Source: Setaria digitata (Eukaryota > Nematoda > Chromadorea > Rhabditida > Setariidae). From it: DNA of 64,000 nt. The DNA lies in the NCBI GenBank assembly GCA_003640385.1, contig RCAB01000253.1, forward strand, positions 27,434 through 91,433. The letters are read 5' to 3'. The notes under the pieces are model-generated. The model worked only from the letters and a program-made list of their open reading frames with translations, searched no databases and was not told the DNA's origin. Shown here piece after piece: positions 24,388 through 37,000 of the stretch. The position numbers were made by a program, and so were the translations under genes. How positions within the stretch are numbered: position 1 is the stretch's first letter; each line of letters starts with the position of its first letter.

Positions 24388-27300
24388 TCCAACATTTTCA
24401 AACGCTCGAATCTTAATTAAAAGTTCCAGACAAATTTTCAAGATTTACGACTTCGATAGAGGGAGGGTTTTTGTTTCTATTATATTCTCCTACTTATATT
24501 GTGAATTTTCTGACTGTATGTTGTTACTCTCTGAATATCTTTTAACAGTACTTATATGCAGTATTGTGTTTCGCCTTTTCATAGAGATCCTTGTCTAATG
24601 TCGTTAGAATCGTAATATATTTCGCTCAACACTCTACTTAAATTGGATTTATTCGAACAAATACCAAGAATATTTAAGTAAGCGGAATTATGTAGTCAGT
24701 TAACCCACTTACGCTAAAAAAATTATTTAGGTAATGTATAGTTTTTCCTCAAAAACTTTCGAGCGAAGTGGTCGGTGCAATAGGTCCCAATATTTTTCAT
24801 TTCTGGATTTGTCATTGATCTTTTTGTCCTTTATTCAGGATAAAAAAAAAATATATATATATGCATTTCTGGATACATTTGTGAAATATTTTTTCCTCTC
24901 AGAGCTTCAATTTCAGTGAAATAAATGTATCTTACAGAAATTTGAAAAACATCCAACTGTGCGTGAGACATAGATTGATGACTTTTTTTCTTGTACTTCT
25001 TTCGTACTGGCAGAGGATGCGTTACACGAAATGATTCGTTCTAGTGATTTATGGAAAGATTTGGGAGCGAGAGAGAAGGTGAATTGTATCGCAGAGCTGC
25101 TTTGTCGATTGATTTTATTAGGCAAATAACTCCATTTTCATCCTTTTCTAAACTTTTTTTTTCTCTTTATATCTTGTAATTATTTGTAAACTAGCACATT
25201 TCCAGAATCATGTTTGCCTGTAGAGTATGTTTGCCGTCTACATTTGTTCTTCATCCAATTCACTAAACTTTGTTATCTCCGTCCGACCTACTGAAATTGC
25301 GAAGAAAGTAATCTTGATTTCAGTTACATCCTTTTCTGTTTTCTCCACTTTTAACAGCTTAAGGCAGCAATGGAGATTTTCGGTTGCTGCACTTTTCATA
25401 GCTTCATTGGTTTACACTTTGGCCTTTTAGTTACTGGGAAAACTATAGATTTCTTTTTTATCTCAAACTCTTCTGTCTCACTTTTTTTTTTTTTTTTCAT
25501 TCCAAAAAGGAATTTTTCTATTTCAACAATTTCAGGTACCAATACACTAATATGTATGGTGAAATAATAATATTTATATCCTGAATTAAAATAGGCCCTC
25601 AAATAATTACCTAAACACATGTCCTTTGTACCCAAGGAATTTCATTGAAATCTTAATATTTAAAGGAGATGCACGTTCGTTCGTTATTTGTATTCCTCTT
25701 TTTAATGGTAAAAATGAGAATTAATTGTTCTGCTAATTATAATTGTAACACTGATGCTACTACTGTTACAGTTGGAAGTCTGACATCAAAATATATTCAT
25801 GATATAACAACTACCATTTCTTATACTCTTTTAGGTGCCACTCTGTGCTGTCACTAATTTCTTTTTTCTGAGAAAAGGTCTGTTATTTCAGTCATTGAAA
25901 GTCCCAATCTTTCAATGTCATTTGACCCATTTATTTTGTGGGAGTTTCAGAATTTTTTGAAGTACACTCCTCAGCATGTGATCCTTTCGTCATTATTACC
26001 TGCCGAGGCCGATCTATTAAACGGCTTCTACTTTTTAAGCTTGTTCTTGAACTTATTATACCTTTTAAAAAAATTACCACTTTATGAATTTTTAGCTTTC
26101 GACTTAATGTGTTACCCACAGTTTTAAACTAATCTTTTTTCTCATGCTTATTAAAACGTTCTTTCATACTCATCTAGCACGTAGCATAGTACTGGAGTAT
26201 TTGGTAGCTTTTATCCATCCTGTTAATGTGGATGGGTTTTGCTGGTCAGCTTTCAATCCCATGGGAATGATAAGTAAATTGTCAAGTTTTCTGATAGTTT
26301 GCAAAAGAACCAATGGATTTGTTTTATATCAAGGGATACAAGCAGCGGCAGCAGCAGCACCCTAGTAACCCATTCCAGAAATACATTTTTACTCTTCCAT
26401 CTTATTTATCAATTTTGATCGGGACAAATCGCTTAAGCTTTGAAAACTCAAAGTGTCAGTTATGTCTACAAGTGAGGAAAGTTTTCTTTATTATTCAGGT
26501 AACATAAGGGAATGCTTGTTCTTCGTTCACAGTATATTTCCCATTTCACATGTTATTTGGAGTACTCCGTATGACGAGCCTTGTTTCGTCAACGCTAAAT
26601 GTTGGCACTATGCTTCTTATTTTAATTCTAGCTAATTAATTTATAAGCAACTTTTTGAATATTTCATAGTAACGATGCTTTCAAGATGAAAAATGATTAG
26701 AAGTAATACTAGGCACCAAGATGTTGTCAGAATATGTCTTGCTAACTTACTGCGGCTAAATAAAGTAGTAGTTCATCTTATATAGAATGAGCTAGGACAG
26801 ACTGATTATTATTAGGGGAGAAAAGCAAAGCATCTGTGGTCCGAATTGCAATTCTCGAAGCACCTCAAGAGCAAGGATGTCACTTGAGACGTATGAAGTT
26901 TCAGAGTGCGTCCTCGTGAAGGAACGATATTCGCAATTAGAGTATTTCTACACTTCCGAAGAGTTGTCTCGAGGAATAAGGTGAAGTTTTGATTTTGGCC
27001 ATTTCTGCGAAAGATGATTGGTTGGGCTTAGATGCTTTCTGGAGGTGCATTTACTATCAAGTAACTTCAGTTCGTTCATCTTTCAGTGTTTCATTAAGTC
27101 TACTTAATTTACTAATAAGAGCTACAAGAAATTAAGGGAGCATTGCTGACGAGCTCACAGTGTGACCATGACTGAGTAACGGGTCCGATTTGACCGTTTT
27201 ACTGAGTTTGCAAATTCGGAGAAGATATATAAGGTTTAGATTTTGTTTTAATTCGTATGACGAGTGAGTGGTTTGTAGCATTTTTGTCACCTATTTTCTG

Positions 27301-28004
27301 CATACAGAGCAGCGAATAGTCTTTACTTTTATCCTTGCATAGTTTCATTTGTCATTCGCTTTTAATCTGGAACATATTATCGCTTACGGTAATGTATAAA
27401 ATCCGTTCATAAGAAATGGTTCTCTCTTTTCGATCTTATATATGCTTATTAACAATAAACTAAAATGGAAGGAATTTTGTAATGTGCTGAATCTTCACCA
27501 CAGTCGTCCTACGGATTGGAAATCTTTCTGTTATGAAAATCTTCCAACAACATTCGCATTCACGTTCCTTTCAACAGTTAGTTGATAAACATTCAGTGAT
27601 TTAATTTTCGTACAGTAGCCTGGACAAGTATTTATTGAACTAAAATACTTATAACTCGTGTGGTTCTCTGATTTTGCTTTTAGTGATATCCAGGATTGTA
27701 GAAATGAAGATGGCTGAAAAAGCAGATAGTTTTTTTTTCTTCCTATGAAATAAAGTGATACAGTTGAATGTATTGCTATAGTATGGTCACATTTGCATTA
27801 TTTTGTAATATATATTTGACTCTGTCGAAGATAAAGCGCGATAAGTTCTGTTTTTATTCTGCTTATATTAGGAATGCGTTACGTCTTTGAAGCTGATGTC
27901 ATGTTAAGAAAATTTTGCGCCAGTTTGAATCTAGAGCAACTTAAAAGATTCATTTCCAGCTTGAGAAATGAAATTATAAGCTTAGAAGTGAAAATATTGA
28001 AAAG
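24388..28004. other. Intergenic region downstream of cdt-1
   Basis: Mostly AT-rich DNA without recognised genes. A 37-codon frame ending at 25129 behind a good acceptor could be a further cdt-1 exon. 26820-27060 is less AT-rich and open in two minus-strand frames, but only over short distances. The last 45 bases (27960-28004) look like the 5' leader of the next gene, with a tiny upstream frame (ATG AAA TTA TAA at 27968-27979). Confidence 0.5.
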
Positions 28005-31000
28005 ATGACATCAGTAACAGTAGCAGCGTCAACAACAACAACAACAACAACGAATTCGTCGGTAATGAAGTGCCAGGATTGTAATGCACCATTTACAAGG
28101 TGTGATGAATTTGAAAGCTATGCGGGTGGCGATAGAAGTGTAACACAAGGTGTTAGCAGTGAAAACAATGGAGATGTGAAGAGGAAAAATTGTTGGTGGT
28201 GGTGTCGCGATTGTATGGCAACTCTCTGCAGGTAATTCTTGTTTCATTCATAGTAGGAATATATTTCTTAAGGAGTATAAAATCGGATGGGTGTGTAAAT
28301 ATAAATGGTAGCTTTTTCTTATAAGAAGAAGTAAGAGTGAAGCTCGTAGATTAGGAAAATTTGCCAGGTCAAAAATTGACCACAAAAGATAGAGTAAGAA
28401 CTATTCTAATGTTGAATTGGCAATATTTTTTTTATAATTATGCTTAATTTTTTTCTCTTCCCTAAATTTTTCTCCTTTTTGTAACATACGACCCATTCTT
28501 GTCAGAAACGCAAATGTCAAAATTGAAACTCCTAGTTACCAATATTTATTAAGTCATCCAGTTACATATAAAAAGCAGAAATTTATGAAGTCCTCTGTGT
28601 TTTCACGTTACGGTGCGTCCTCTGTTTACTGTATAATTGATTGCTAATTTTCTTTTACATTTTCTTTAGAAATAGGAGGAATTAATTTCCACTATCTCAA
28701 TATACAATTCTCTTTAGTAATTAGTGGGTGAAACAATGTTAAAAATCACATTCATGTTACAGTTTGCTTATGTAACTGTTAAATATGATTCAGAAATGCT
28801 TCAGCTTACACTCGAAAAACATTTATCAAGATATGGTTGACATTAATGTTGCAGAGATCCATCGATTTTATCTTGAGTTTCTATTTTTTCCATTTTTTGA
28901 CTCTATAGTATTTTTTAAAAAAGAAAAAAAAGTTTGGTTATAAGTCAGTTTCTGGGACCATATTCGGAGGTCATCACAAAGCACGCCGTCCAATAGATGA
29001 CGTTAAATACAGTAAATGCTATCGGCACACAAAATCGGGCGTAGAAATCAATTTTAGCCGGAAAATAAGTAGGCCTCATGAAAAGTTGCTTCATACGATC
29101 CACGGCTCTTTCACGTGGATGCATTGACAACTGCAAGAAATTATATTTTAAATATTTCTGAACCAGCTCATTCTTTGCAATAAAATTTTTGGTGATAGTT
29201 CGAGTTTTTTGTTTTGCAGGCTTTTGGAAGCTTAAGCTTTTCTCTCTTTTCCAGCTCTTGCCATCTACGCTTTGTAGCTATAATCATTCACCAAATTTTG
29301 AGTTTGAACAAAGGATTCTTACTGCAAACTCTGTTTTAGATTAAAGTTGGTCTTTCTGACCTGCAGTTCTTAATTTTTATTTTTGATTCACAGTATTTCC
29401 TCACCAAATAGCAGGTACACTGCGGCTGGTAGATTTGTTGATTTTCAATGCTTCTTTTGTCAATTCGTCGACGTACTTTTTTTGACATATTAATTTTCTT
29501 TTCTTGGAGACAGTTATCTTGATAAGAGACGAAGGCATATTCCAGAAGTGCTCCAAATACAAATGCTTGACAAGCTGAAAACTCTGGAGGGTATTCTTTC
29601 TATAAATCTAGTGAAATTTTTCATCCATATGCAACGTTATCAATAGCTGTTTCCTTGAAATTCAAGAGTAAATGACAGCTTACCTCCTAACCATACGTCT
29701 ACCACTTTGACATAGCTTACTGGAGGCAACTTTGCATTTATGGATGACGTCTGAAATGCTTTTTTTTTTTTTAAGCTGAGAGGAAAAAAGATCGTAGCTG
29801 AAATGAAAAAGGGTGATAGTTGAAAACTCATAGAGATGAAGAGAGAGAGGAAAAAGATTGTTGCTTTCTGCTTTTCAGTGTTATCCGAAATTTAACTGCA
29901 GAATAATTTTATTCAAAAGGTTTGTGGAGCGAGTTCAAAAAGAAGCTCTAGAAAGTTCCTCGCCATCAATTTTTTGAACTTCTGTCTTATCTGTTAAAAT
30001 TTTAATTCGTTGTGGATATAAAATGGATAACTTACTAGCGTAGTCATAGTGAGCAACGTAGTGACGCCAAGGGCAATGCGGCCAGCGGTGGAATGTATGT
30101 CAATCCAGAAACTGACCCAACTTACAATTACAATCATTGTTGTTGGGCCATAAAGTTGGATTAAATAGTAACTGCAACAGTTTGTTCCCCCTACAGCTTA
30201 TGAAATGGAATTTTTGAAAAGATTAGCTAATTACTAGTATTTAAGCTTATCAAATTTTCTTGATTTTGGTGTGCAAATGCAGAATAAAAGAGTTAACTCT
30301 TGCGTCGTTTACCCACGACTATCAGTATAGTGATTTCTAGTGGGATTTGTTATCTGAAATTTGAATGAATAAAAAGCTAACCTGAACTGACGCGAAAGTT
30401 CTAGACGCATCCTTAAGCAAGCATAAGTTCCTGAAGTTTTGGAGATAATCATATTCTTTTCAGAAATGCAGAGTGGAAGGAATTATTCCACAACTAGACT
30501 TCAGAGGCACTGACTTTTCTGAGAGATAGTAATGAATTTCCGTAGATCCCTCCTGGGCACTTGATCATTCTGCGAGAAAAGCAGTAATAAATAGACAGTG
30601 TGAAAGAGCAGCTAGAAGACATTATGTTTTGGAATTATTAACAGCAAAGGAGACATCGTTATTAGTTTACTATTGGACTGCCTAATGCTAATGAAAAGAG
30701 TGATTTAATGATGATTTTGCGAATCTCACAAACTACAATTCATGGTAACGAATTGTGTAGATACCTGTATTGGTGTGACTGGTGCATTCATGATTAGTTT
30801 CTATGTCTGTAAGCAAAAAATTAGGCAGGTCACTGCCCACACCGGGTTTCCTCTGTACCGGTGGTCCACTCTCTTTTTCCCATTCATATACGATATCCTG
30901 AGCAAATTAATAATTTTATGAGCAGTTCACTGCTTTTTTTACTTTTAGATTTGTATCTAGAGTTTTTTTTTTATAGTAATTTAGAGCTTTTGGTTGGACT

Positions 31001-34000
31001 TATTAATAAATTTAAATTTAAGGAAAATAAAGATTACATTCTTGGCATAAATAGATCCATCAATTACCCATCTCTAATTTAACTTGGCAGATATGTCTCA
31101 TTCCACTTATTTAGAAATTTGTTCTTCAAGTGAGAGAAATCGAGAATCAAGTTGATTGACGACTGTGCAATTCATTTTGATTCAAGATTTTTAACTGACA
31201 AAAAAATTTCCATTCCTCACCAAATACATGGTAACATTTGAATGGAATGTATGTAAAGCATGAAAAGAAGGATACGGTAATAGTGTGAGCATAGCTGATC
31301 AAATCAAAATCGCAGTATTGCACATCGAGGGGATACAGTTGCAGGTGCATTGGACAGGATAACGTGAGTGATAGCCTCACACTGTACAATATCTGTCCAT
31401 CCGGATAGATCCTCAGGAACATGTTTTCCGTATCAATATGATGTCTGTGTGCGGATTTTTCAGTCTAAAATAAGTTACCTGACATTTGAACTAGCTGGTG
31501 TTACTGTATGTAGCTATTTACTCATTACATTATACCAATATCTCACTTTCTTCTTTCATTGGAATGAATTTAATATGCATGTTGCGATAATATCTTCATT
31601 ACCGTGTTATATTTTTGAAAATACTAATATTATTTTGAGGAGCTTTTCATTGTAGCATCATTAACATACCGGAAAGAATGAATCAGGTATCCAAATATTG
31701 TTTTTGACATGGGGGACAGTAAGGAAACTTGGCATATTGCTGATATGCATATTTTCATAAGCTAACCTACGATCAAGCCATCTTTCCCTGAACGTTATCT
31801 GCATGCTGTATTCCTGGAATAGTGTACAAAAATTTTAGTTCTGATTGAAACCAAGAAATTTGGAAAATTCGCAACAGTGATAAGTTAAGCTAAAGTTAGG
31901 AAATGAAAGTGATTGATGAGGCTGTCAGGTTTACTAGACATTTTTTTCCTTAAATACTGGTCATCTTAGAAATTGCGAAAAATTTGTGCAACATGTTTGT
32001 AATAGTTTTTGAAGCTTCCATATATCTGAAATTATTGCGTATGTAAACACAGGTTCTAGTCATCATTCTAGTTTGTAGAATGCGAAATTTTGCTGCTACG
32101 TTATCCAACATTTCTTTTAGGTTCCAACTGAATGAGAGATTTTTACATAAAAACTTACCATATTTACAACATCGATTTTGCTTAACATTCGTAGCATAAT
32201 GTTTACTTTAACAATAACAGGACCAGTAGTTGCTGAAAAAAAGGGAAACAGCAGATGTTTAACAAGGAAATCATTTTCGGCTGCCTATTTCTCTACTCTG
32301 AATTTGGAATTGATCAATCTTTTCGAGTGCTCACTGCTGCTGCTTTTTTTTTTGCAAATTTCAGAATATAATACGATTCATAAAATTCGAAAGGTAAATT
32401 GAGGAGCTTAGTGGTACTAAAACCCTTTGGGATTTCGTGCATAATAAAATCCATTTTTGGTCATGTAACGTCAAATATGAAGGTGGTCTTCAGCGGAAAC
32501 TTACGGCGAGCAGATAGATTTATTGAGTAACGTGGGGTGATGATTCCTTCCTAGTCTTTTAATACAGCAGATCGTTTAACTAACAACGAAAGCCTATCAG
32601 TAGCCTGATGTTGCTACATTACTTACAAATAACACTCATATGAAATTCTTTTTTCAGCATGGAAACTTTGCTCCATGAGAAAGAAAAAGTTTCTTACAAT
32701 CTTAGCTGAAATGATTTCTTGAATTGATGAGATTCTTAAAAGTTTTATACTTTCTACTTTTGTATTTCATCTTTTTCCTTGAATTTTATCTTTTGGCTTT
32801 GAAGTTATTTTCACTCGGAATTCTAACCAAGAAAAAATTTTGTTGCTAGAAAATTCTCCCCTACTGTTGCATTCGTATCTAATAAGCTTGGCTCAGATAA
32901 GAAGACTTGATAAATGGAAGTCTCTCCAAAAGTAAATAAATGTTCCAGGATAAGTCCTTATTGATCCTTATTTTAAGCAGGTTCTCATGATTTCAGAGCC
33001 TTATCTCTTGCTTTCTGATTTTATTGGAATTGATTCTAAAAAGTAGTGGAAAAAAATATACATGGTTCAAACAGTTGATGTTAATTTTTTTTTATACATG
33101 AATTTATTTTGCCAAACTGTTAGTGGATATTTAGCAATACCTGAGCTGTTAGTTGGTGGTGGACGAACACGTTGGTCATAATTTGCAAGTAGCTTTTCAA
33201 GTATCAATTGTTCTTCAGAACTACCATGCGTCATTTTTCGAGGATCGCCGAAACTGAATGTTGTCGGTGTGCCGCGCTTCACTGTTTCCGTAATACAGAG
33301 AATAATGATAGTTAAAACTGACATTATGAAGGTAGCATATTTTAAGCTTAAAAAAAAAAAGCTGAAATTCATATTCATTCATCTCTCTGTTAGTTCGCGA
33401 AAAGTGCAAAAAAATGACTAATTTTATTGTAAAAAAATGACTAATTTTATTGTAAAAAAAAAAAAAAAATGAAAAAAAAAATGTTGAATGAACAAGCAAA
33501 CCTTTGATATAACAATAAAACATATATGTTTGTCATATAAATCACGACAATTTCCAGCAGTTGGATGTTATAGAAGTTCAAAATTATCTAAGATAAGAAT
33601 TGAAAAAAATTTAAAGCAGCCAAGTAAGTAGAAAATTTGCAGAAACTTATAATCAGCGAATTGAAGGTAACGCGAAACTTTTAATTTTACATATTAGCGA
33701 AAAGGACTACTTCTCCATTTTTAAGGTTTGGAATTTTTTATTTCTTCTTTTTTCTTTTCTTTTTTTCCGAGGTTAATGAAATAAGATTACTAGCAAGATT
33801 AGAGAATTTGCTATCTTCCTTTCAGTCGTGCCAGAAACTAACGAGAGGAAGTTATGGACATTCCTTATCTGTATTCATTGATAATTAAACTAATTTTCAC
33901 AGACTCATTAGACTGCTTATCATCATTACATATTTAAAAGTGACACAGCTGTTGTGAAAAATCGATTATCTTATGTGATACTACTATTTCAGGCTATTTA

Positions 34001-37000
34001 TTTCACTTATGCATATAATAATGGATACCGTCAAAGCTTCATAGGCTTATCAAGTGTTATTTAGCACAAATTAACAGAGATAGAAATAAGTTCTTTCTCA
34101 CTTTCAAAAAGGGGTTAGGTTCAAGTATTTGCTATAAAGTAACTAGAAGTGCAAGACTGGAATGCGGTGAGTGGAATACATTCAGTCAGCGCCGTTAATT
34201 TGGAAATTGAACTTATGAGGAAAGTCGCCGTTGCAGTAGCAAAATAGTGAATTTATCTTCAGAAAAGTTACTAGAATGAGCAAGGATGGTGCCGTGCTAT
34301 ATATGACTGTTAGTACCTTCATCTTACTTCTCTTTCTTGAGATAGAAGGATTTCGATACGCATCATTAAATTGTGGAAGCCGATTATAGTTCTCTCATTT
34401 TCATTGCTTTATTAATGGGAGTTTATTCTTTCTCACTAGAGATTGCTCCTCGCATGATTTCGCAAAAGTTTGTGCATATTAGGCGAAGGAATAATCATAC
34501 TTCTCCTTAATTCTTTTAATGCAAACTTCTTACCACATAAAGAGTAAATAAATGAATAAGAAAATAATAGATAAAATGCTTGTCTGTTTTTCAAGCTTTC
34601 AACAGTGTCACATAACTTTTGTTAGAGTTTAGCTTTAAGTGTACGTGTACGTACACTTAGTATGCAAATGCAATTGTCAGCTGTTTGAATGGTTTAAAGG
34701 GAGAAATAGTCAGATGAATTAACAATAAATATTGCAGTATCTGAAAGTCCGCTGAGTTTTAAATCTGGCTTAGATGGGAAAGAAAGTTCGAGACGGGACA
34801 TCTAGTTGAGCTTTGAAAAATATTGCCAGTTTACGCAACTTAATGCTGTAACGTATCGAGAGGAATTCTGAGTTAAAACATTCCGTGCGTGGTTCCACTT
34901 TACCAATCATTTTTAAATAGCTAAACAAACAGCAAGTGGAAGTTAAATAATGAAACCACTTCAAACAAATAATTATGAGTTCCATGGATTAGTACTCAAC
35001 AGTTTTACCCTTCTGAAGATGCATTTTTTGTTTCTCCAGTTCCTTTTTAACAAACAGAATTTTTGAAAAAAAAAAAATGCTCTCTTATTTCGGATTTCAT
35101 TTTCTTTTTTCATAAAGCTCTGAAGGTAATCAAGGACTTATGCTTTTTGTAAAATATTTTTTTCATTACGAAAAAGTAAAGATTTCTAGTTTCATTTATA
35201 TCATAGGTACAAGGAAATTGATCTATAATATTTGTCGAATATGCCTTGTCATATCTACTCCTACTTCTCTTAGAAATAAGTCGGGTTGTGATGCGTTGTT
35301 TAATAAAAGAATATATTCATTTTAAAGCTTGAGTAATTTCAGGTTGAATGACCTAATTAATTTTAAGTGAACTTTGCAGTTTAGCTTGCTACCTTACACT
35401 ACATTATTTCAGAGAAGATGCACCACCAAATAATTTACGCTGTAGCTCAAGTTATTTAATGATTGGCGTGAGATCTAACTTCTTTATACACATTAAGACA
35501 GTTTATTTAAAGAAATAAAACTGTAAGTAAATTTAATTTGTTAAAAGATTAGGTCTTCAAAGGAATAAGCTATCCTCCTGTCGAGCAATGATTTGAGCAA
35601 ATGCTTTTCTGAAAACCTAATATCATCAATAGCTATAAACACTTCGTCTTCAAGACATCAGGTATAACACAGACTTAATTTAGAATTACTCTCTTACTTT
35701 CATTATTCATCGTCACATCAGATTAAAAACTGCAATTGTTTTTTTTTTTTTTTCTTTACAATTTGGAGCAAATTTCCATTATTCTTAACCTTCTCAATAA
35801 TTTCCATACGTTGACCGACGAATTTTCTTAAAAAAACAAGAAGGGCAGAAGATATATCCTTTTGTAAAACTTTTGAAAACTTTTAAAAGTTTTTAAAATT
35901 CGTAATTGAGAAATATCCACAAGATATACCTTACACCTTTTATTTTTGAATGAATCACTGCACTTTGTAATTCGTGAGTGCTTCACAGTCGTAGAATTAG
36001 TTATTCCTGATTTCAGTTATAAGAGGACGAGAATTCAGAGAGGCACTGAAGTGTTCAAGGGGTCGATTTCGGGAAAAGAGGCTTGAGCATTTTCCTGAAG
36101 CCTTTAAATTTTTAATTGCAGTCCTTGAGTGTGGATAAAGATTGTTGGAGGCATAATATTTAGAAAGCCTTTAATAACAGTTTCTTCCTTATCAAGGATT
36201 ACCCTATCCCCATCGTCAGAATTTTCGAAGTGACAATTTTCTGATTCTTTAGCTCGGTTAGGTTAATTTATTATCCTCTAACTTATTGCCGGTTTTTGAG
36301 AAGCTGGAGTTTCATAAAAAGAAAATCCTTATAACTTTTATTTTCCAGTGTGAAAAATGTGATATAATTGTATGTTGTGGTATTAGGCTTCTACCAAGTA
36401 ATTTTAATATATGAACAAAAATTAATAGCTTTTTTTTTTTTTTAATTTAAAGGATCAGTAATATTGGGAAAATTTAGATATTGTTCTTCCATATATTGCA
36501 ATGTTCCAGAGCTTTGGAAAAAGGAAGTTGTAAACAGACTAAAAGATTGTTTTACTCTTTGACTATAAAAAAAAAAAGAATAAAACTTTGTTCCTTCCTT
36601 CCCTCACTAACATTTGCTGAGCAGGACTGTTGATAGATTTGTTAAATTTATGGGAGGGGGGGGGGGTTATAATAATCTTGTGAGCAAAGTTATTGGAAAT
36701 AAAAATTTATTTTTGATAGAAAAAAAGAAACATTTACTTCTTGCCAGTGATTGATTTTTTTTGGTTAGTGTTGACAGAAGGAATGATAGTAGCAAAATGA
36801 AATGAGAAGATCGTGAAATATGTGGACTTGAGTCGATGCATTAAATGGGACACAACGACCGACTGATAGCTTCTGAGATAATTAATTTGCTTTTGCTGTA
36901 CATATCTGATAAATCCTTCACTACACCTTTTTTCCACACGCAGCATTCAAGTTATGTCGCAACTAATAGGATGCGGCAACTTTATAATTAAGGTAATGAG

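Noticed and set aside
26820..27060. Less AT-rich patch with a Cys-rich minus-strand peptide (CFENCNSDHRCFAF) that recalls PAN domains
   Set aside because: Only about 30 residues, no flanking exons found, and a second frame is equally open. Too weak to call a gene or pseudogene.
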